A stretch of 64,000 nucleotides of DNA from contig CAYOAL010000035.1 of the NCBI GenBank assembly GCA_964401935.1, positions 9,823-73,822 of the forward strand, given 5' to 3'. Position numbers and translations under genes: made by a program. Shown here piece after piece: positions 59,940-64,000 of this stretch. The stretch comes from JAPYTK01 sp964401935 (lineage in GTDB: Bacteria > Myxococcota_A > Polyangia > Polyangiales > Polyangiaceae). Numbering within the stretch: the first letter of the stretch is position 1; each line of letters starts with the position of its first letter. The notes beneath the pieces are model-generated. The model worked only from the letters and a program-made list of their open reading frames with translations, made no database searches and was not told the DNA's origin.

Positions 59940-62618
59940 TCAGCGGTGTGCGAGCGTCGGCCCGCTGCGATCCGCGGCCGAGACGCGCAGGCGTTGGAAG
60001 ATCTCCTCGGCGCGTGACTGCATCTGATCGGCCTCCACCTGGGCCGAGTCGTCCTCCTGATACTCGGGCTCGGTCTTGAGGAAGCGCGCATACACCTTGT
60101 AGGTGCGCGCAAGCTCCACCTCGTTGCCCGTCTGTTCGAAGATGGCCACGCTGCGCGCGTAGTACTCACGCGCGCTCTTGGTGTGCGCCGCGCCCCACCC
60201 TCCGGCCGCGGTGATCTCCCCGAGCGTCCGCAACGCGCTGCCGAGGTGAACCTTGCTCCGCACCGACGCGAACAGATCCACCGCGCGCCCGATGCAGTCG
60301 CGCGCGCGCACGAGATCGCCTTGCAGCATGTACGCCTTGCCCAACCCACGGAGCGCCTCCGCGAGGCCGAGCTTGTCGCCGAGCTCGTCGCAGAGCTCCT
60401 CCGCCTTGCGCAGCTCCTCGATCGCCTTGTTGGGCTGCCCACAGGAATAGAGCGTCTCACCGATGTTGGTGAGGATGAGCGCGAGCCGGTTGCGGTCACC
60501 GATCTCGCGCACCGTCTCCCGCGCTTCGGCGAACAGCTTCAGCGCCTGGGTGTAGTCGCCCAGATCCTGCGACACGGTGCCGAGGTTGTTGAGCGTGACC
60601 ACCACCCCCACCACGTCGCCGATCTCGCGACGTATCGCCAACGCCTGGTTGAACGCGTCGACCGCGGCGCTGAACTCGCCGGAGTCTTGCAACACGAGCC
60701 CCAGGTTGTTCAGCGACAGCGCGATGGAGCGCCGGTCGCCCAGCGCCTGGCGGCGGTTGAGGCCCTCGCGGAGCTCGCGCAGCGCGAGGTCGTACTCCCC
60801 CTTCATCCAGTGCAGCTTGCCGATGTCGTCGATGGTGCTCGCGACGCCGCGAGCGTCGCCCACCGACTCGAAGAGCGCGAGCGCGGTCTGGAAGTGCTGC
60901 GCTGCTTCGTCGAGCGAGCCGATCTCGCGATAGAGGCGGCCGATCCGGTTGTGCGCCGCCCCTCCCTTGCCGCGGAGGTCGAGCCGGTAGGCGAGCGTGA
61001 GCATCTCGCCGAACGCGGCGAGGGCGTCGTCGATGCGCCCGTTCAGCTGCAACACGTCGCCGTAGTTGTGGAGGGCCTCGATGCGCTGCACCACCGCCCC
61101 CTCCTCCACCAAGGAGAGGCCCTTCTCGTAGTACTCGGTCGCCTTGGCGTTCGCGTAGCGCGACCGCGCGAGGTTCCCCGCGCGCAAGAACGTGAGGCCC
61201 GCCTGATACGACTCGCCGGCCTGATCGCGGTGCGACGCGAGCATGGCGCAGTACTCTTCGTTGGAGTGAACGTTGGCTTGATGCTCGAGCCAGTCGGCCA
61301 CGCTCTTGTGGTAGCGCCGCTTGATGGCCGCGCTGATGCGCGACGCCACCCCCACCCGCTCCTTGTTGTGCTTGAAGATGTACTCGTCGGTCCCGGGGAA
61401 GGTGCTGTCGGGAAGCTTGAGGATGTAGTCGCGCTCGACGAGGTCGCCGAGGATCTCGTCGATGCGCTCGATGTCCTCGGCGTCGTCGGCGCGCCAGAAG
61501 TCGGGGGCGTCCTCGTCGGCGCGGTACATGGCGATGAAGCCGCCGCGCCAGAACACGCTCCCCATCACCGACGCGTACTCGAGCATCCGCTTCTCCTCGT
61601 GATCGAGGGCGGCGATGCGCGCCGAGACCGCGTCGTCGATGGTCATCGGGAGCCGCGCGCTCGACAGCTTCTCGAGGTTCACCTGCCAGGCCGGCGCGCT
61701 CGAGAGCTCCCCCTCCTCGGTGAGCACGCCCACGTCGTGGTAGATGCGCACCATCTGCTCGAGCATCGCCGGGTTACCCCCTGCGAAGGCGCAGGCCGAC
61801 TCGACGAGCTGCTCGGTCGGCCCCTGACAGGGCGCGAGGAGCGCCTCCATCATGGCCGCCGCGTCGGCGTCGTCGAGCGCGACCATCTCCAAAAGGTCGT
61901 GGCGATCCTCGCCCACCCGATCCCAGTCTTCGTAGCGGGTGACGAGCTCCGGCCGCGCCGCACAGATCACGAGCACTGGCCCCTGCAGATACTCGAGCAA
62001 GTAACGCAGGAGGGCCAGCGAGTCTTCGTGGGCGTTCTGGAGGTCGTCGAACACCAGCACCACGGGCCCCCCCGCCGCGTCGGCTTCGATGAACGCCTTG
62101 AACACCGCCCGGCGCAACAGATCCGCCTGGTGCGAGTCGTCCTTCACCGCCTTGGTGAGCGGGCTCTCGGCGAACGGCAAGTCGAGGAGCTGCCCGAGGA
62201 AGTAGACGACGTCGCCCACCTTGCGATCCTCGAGCACCTTGGCCACTTGGGCCCGCACCTGTTGCTTGGCGCGCGTGGGGTCCATGCCCTCGACGAGACC
62301 GAACCTCGCGCGCAGGAGGCGCGCGAACAGATCGAACGAGGACGACATGTCTCGCGCCGAGCCCCGGAACACCTTCACCGGCCGGTGGGCGACGTTGCCC
62401 GAGGTGGAGGCGGGCTGATCGCGCTGCTTCAGGATGAACTCCTGGATGAGCCGCGTCTTGCCGATCCCGGCCGGACCGAGGAGCGTGACGATGCGCGTCT
62501 GCCCGGCGCGAACCTCCTGAAGCGCGACGTCGAGCGTCTCGAGCTCATCCATGCGCCCCAAGAGTGGCGCACGGGTGTGCAACGACGGCGAGCCCAGACC
62601 TGGTTTGTTGCCCGACAT
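59940..62618 (-). CDS. AAA/STAND-type ATPase with C-terminal TPR array
   Basis: 892 residues. N-terminal ATPase domain (about 20-350): LLGRMDELETLD, Walker A GPAGIGKTRL (48-57), Walker B VVLVFDDLQNAHEDSLALL, LVICAARPEL. Next a winged/linker region with ARIAALDHEEKRMLEYASVMG. Then at least nine TPR units (about 470-860), for example AAHNRIGRLYREIGSLDEAAQ, IALSLNNLGLVLQDSGEFSAA and LALILTNIGETLYSCGQP. This layout occurs in MalT-type regulators and in PknK-like myxobacterial proteins, but here there is no DNA-binding or kinase domain. A signal-responsive scaffold is likely. It is divergent from the EAD-like membrane protein. Confidence 0.85.
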   Translation of the reverse strand: MSGNKPGLGSPSLHTRAPLLGRMDELETLDVALQEVRAGQTRIVTLLGPAGIGKTRLIQEFILKQRDQPASTSGNVAHRPVKVFRGSARDMSSSFDLFARLLRARFGLVEGMDPTRAKQQVRAQVAKVLEDRKVGDVVYFLGQLLDLPFAESPLTKAVKDDSHQADLLRRAVFKAFIEADAAGGPVVLVFDDLQNAHEDSLALLRYLLEYLQGPVLVICAARPELVTRYEDWDRVGEDRHDLLEMVALDDADAAAMMEALLAPCQGPTEQLVESACAFAGGNPAMLEQMVRIYHDVGVLTEEGELSSAPAWQVNLEKLSSARLPMTIDDAVSARIAALDHEEKRMLEYASVMGSVFWRGGFIAMYRADEDAPDFWRADDAEDIERIDEILGDLVERDYILKLPDSTFPGTDEYIFKHNKERVGVASRISAAIKRRYHKSVADWLEHQANVHSNEEYCAMLASHRDQAGESYQAGLTFLRAGNLARSRYANAKATEYYEKGLSLVEEGAVVQRIEALHNYGDVLQLNGRIDDALAAFGEMLTLAYRLDLRGKGGAAHNRIGRLYREIGSLDEAAQHFQTALALFESVGDARGVASTIDDIGKLHWMKGEYDLALRELREGLNRRQALGDRRSIALSLNNLGLVLQDSGEFSAAVDAFNQALAIRREIGDVVGVVVTLNNLGTVSQDLGDYTQALKLFAEARETVREIGDRNRLALILTNIGETLYSCGQPNKAIEELRKAEELCDELGDKLGLAEALRGLGKAYMLQGDLVRARDCIGRAVDLFASVRSKVHLGSALRTLGEITAAGGWGAAHTKSAREYYARSVAIFEQTGNEVELARTYKVYARFLKTEPEYQEDDSAQVEADQMQSRAEEIFQRLRVSAADRSGPTLAHR

Positions 62619-62810
62619 TCGGCTTGGAGTCTTCGCGCCGCTTCCGCGACGCGGGGTCCAATCCTAAATAGGAGCGCGTGAGTTCGCTACTCCATGGCCC
62701 ATCGTCACCGCTTTTTTCCTCTCCGAGGTGCGGATCCGGTCCACGTCGAACAGGCACCCCCGCCCCCACGAGGTCGCAACGTCAGCCTCAGTCGCGCTAA
62801 GGTGCCGCCC

Positions 62811-63830
62811 ATGGCCGATCCGGGTCACGGGTCCGAGAGCCCCACCGCCGAAAAGGCCCGCGCCGCGGGCTTTCGCCGTGACCTCACGCGGCTCTTGGCC
62901 ATGAGCTTCAGCGCCGGCGAGCTCAGCAAGTTCGCGGAACAATGGCGAGTGTTCACGGATCGGGAGGGGAGCTCGGAAGACTGCGCGCGGTCGCTGGTGC
63001 GCACGCTCGAGGCGCGGCGGGAGCTCGGCGCGCTGGTGGCGACCCTCCGCACCCACAAGCCGCTGGTCGACTGGCCCGATCCGCCGCCCGCGCCCACCGT
63101 CCCCGGCGCCCCCTTCTCGCCTTTTGCCCCTCCCGAGGCCCAGGGAAGCGACGCCTCGTCCCCGTCGTCGCGCGCCCCTGGCGAGCGGGACGCCGACTCG
63201 GACGCCCCGCCGCCGAGCGCGCCTCGCTCGGAGCTCCGGCGCGAGGCTCCGTTGCTCGATCCCTACCTGGACGAAGAGGAGGACACGACGGCGCTGCCGA
63301 GCCTCGGGCGCTGGCTCGTCCTCGCCGCCGTCGGTCTGGGCGGGGCGGTCGCCGGCGCCGCCGCGATGTACTTCTTGCACCCCGCCCGCGTCCCCGCCGA
63401 GGCCCCTCCCGAGGTCGCACCGCTCAGCCAGCAAGCCGCCGCCCTGCTGCGCGATCGCGTGCAGGCGGTGGCGCTGGCCTGCGACGTCCCGAGCGACGGC
63501 GACAGCGCCCGCGAGATCCTCGCCACGGCCTTCGCCGAGTGCGGAACCCCACCGGTGCGACCCAACCGCGCTTCCACCCCCGATCCGGCGCCCGTGTCGA
63601 CGCCGGCGCCCCTCGTCGCCCCCGCGCGGCCCGCGCTCCCCGGCCGCGGACCGCGGAGCACCCCCGAGAGCGGCTCCGGCTGCCTCGACGCGTGCCGCGC
63701 CGTGTACACCGACTGCGCCAAGAGCGCGTGTGGCGCCGAGCCGGAGAGCGCCGCGGAGTACACCACCTATCAGCGCTGCCTGCACGAATGCCAGCAGCGG
63801 AGCGGCCGCTGCCGGTTGAGCTGCCGCTGA
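62811..63830 (+). CDS. Membrane protein with effector-associated (death-like) N-terminal domain
   Basis: 339 residues from the ATG at 62811. Residues about 18-85 resemble the effector-associated domain EAD1: RRDLTRLLAMSFSAGELSKF, SLVRTLEARRELGALVATLR and HKPLVDWPD. Such helical adaptors recruit partners in bacterial conflict and signalling systems. Then a Pro/Ser/Glu-rich region, one membrane helix (about 165-190, WLVLAAVGLGGAVAGAAAMYF), an Ala/Pro-rich outer segment, and a Cys-rich end (CLDACRAVYTDCAKSACG, CLHECQQRSGRCRLSC) probably held by disulfides. It could pass a surface signal to an EAD-containing partner. The start is chosen because it opens the EAD-like domain; the frame is open 39 codons further upstream. 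Confidence 0.65.
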   Translation: MADPGHGSESPTAEKARAAGFRRDLTRLLAMSFSAGELSKFAEQWRVFTDREGSSEDCARSLVRTLEARRELGALVATLRTHKPLVDWPDPPPAPTVPGAPFSPFAPPEAQGSDASSPSSRAPGERDADSDAPPPSAPRSELRREAPLLDPYLDEEEDTTALPSLGRWLVLAAVGLGGAVAGAAAMYFLHPARVPAEAPPEVAPLSQQAAALLRDRVQAVALACDVPSDGDSAREILATAFAECGTPPVRPNRASTPDPAPVSTPAPLVAPARPALPGRGPRSTPESGSGCLDACRAVYTDCAKSACGAEPESAAEYTTYQRCLHECQQRSGRCRLSCR

Positions 63831-64000
63831 GCGCGGGGAGAGCGCGCGGCAGCCCCGTCCAGCATACTCAAGACCTCACCGGAGAAGACCGACGCTCCCG
63901 CACGGCGCGCTTGAGCGTTGGGGCGAGAAGCGCAACCCGGTGGGAGGAGGAAGGCGGTGGTGTCGTCTGGGGCGCCCTGCTCGAGGACGCGATCGATGAG
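63770..64000 (-). CDS. C-terminal end of a probable PP2C-type protein phosphatase (partial)
   Basis: The minus-strand frame is open from the window edge to a TGA at 63770-63772. The first visible residues, LIDRVLEQGAPDDTTAFLL, resemble the end of PP2C/SpoIIE phosphatases (a final helix followed by G-x-x-DD/DN-x-T and a strand). The remaining about 50 residues are a tail without motifs. It overlaps the 3' end of the convergent gene by 61 bases. Only 76 codons are visible, so the call is tentative. Confidence 0.45.
   Translation of the reverse strand, partial: LIDRVLEQGAPDDTTAFLLPPGCASRPNAQARRAGASVFSGEVLSMLDGAAARSPRAQRQLNRQRPLRCWHSCRQR

Noticed and set aside
60183..62681. 832-codon plus-strand frame opposite the ATPase-TPR gene
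   Set aside because: Antisense shadow; the minus-strand protein has Walker motifs and TPR units.

Overview
The window is very GC-rich DNA with dense, often overlapping genes. Its content points to a Myxococcota (deltaproteobacterial) genome, most likely of the Polyangia type. The signs are many lipoproteins with Gly/Ser/Ala-rich linkers, an FHA-type sigma-54 activator beside a Ser/Thr kinase and a PEGA-like protein, a DUF1592/DUF1552 pair, a DUF2169 protein, a PtsN/HPr/HPr-kinase cluster, and a large ATPase-TPR protein. This placement rests on gene content only. A block of 100 Ns at 23341-23440 shows that the sequence is a draft scaffold. I saw no rRNA, tRNA, CRISPR array, IS element or prophage.

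Layout. 1-6.7 kb (minus): the start of the dcw cell-wall and division cluster, mraZ-rsmH-ftsL-ftsI-murE-murF, with a plausible promoter and a MraZ-type box. 7.2-14 kb: secreted proteins and lipoproteins, including a PHM-like copper monooxygenase homologue. 13.9-17.7 kb (minus): FHA/sigma-54 activator, Ser/Thr kinase and PEGA-like protein, coupled by start/stop overlaps. 17.9-27.8 kb: secreted protein, PHB-depolymerase-type esterase, stand-alone B12-binding subunit, molybdopterin oxidoreductase, GYPPP-repeat membrane protein, acyl-CoA ligase with a KKSDA repeat broken by the gap, YkgJ-like Cys-cluster protein and LolA. 28-33.6 kb: POT transporter, KorA/KorB and an SDR. 33.6-38.5 kb (minus): a compact operon with an E1-like ThiF/MoeB protein, a CysO-like ubiquitin-fold protein, a small MoeB-N-terminus-like protein, a JAMM peptidase and two exported proteins. 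38.5-49.5 kb: AidB-like acyl-CoA dehydrogenase, Cys-rich lipoproteins, barrel proteins, and an operon of UshA-like nucleotidase, lipoprotein and TPR-barrel protein. 49.7-54.2 kb (plus): DUF2169, DUF1592-series and DUF1552 proteins. 54.3-59.6 kb (minus): hpf-ptsN-hprK-rapZ-ptsH-ptsI. 59.9-64 kb: ATPase-TPR protein, divergent membrane protein with an effector-associated-domain-like N-terminus, and the C-terminal end of a probable PP2C-type protein.

How the parts work together. The dcw genes make and place the septal wall. The PTS block is a regulatory phosphorelay (PtsI to HPr to PtsN) with HPr kinase and RapZ, without a visible sugar permease. The FHA activator and kinase form a phosphosignalling pair. 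Several envelope-protein genes carry -24/-12-like elements, four of them at nearly the same distance from the start codon, which suggests sigma-54 control.

The most unusual feature is the 33.6-38.5 kb operon. The E1-like enzyme lacks the N-terminal arm that in MoeB carries Arg14, and a separate 98-residue protein matches that arm in the same register. It looks like a split activating enzyme serving a CysO/JAMM ubiquitin-like system, coupled to two exported proteins.
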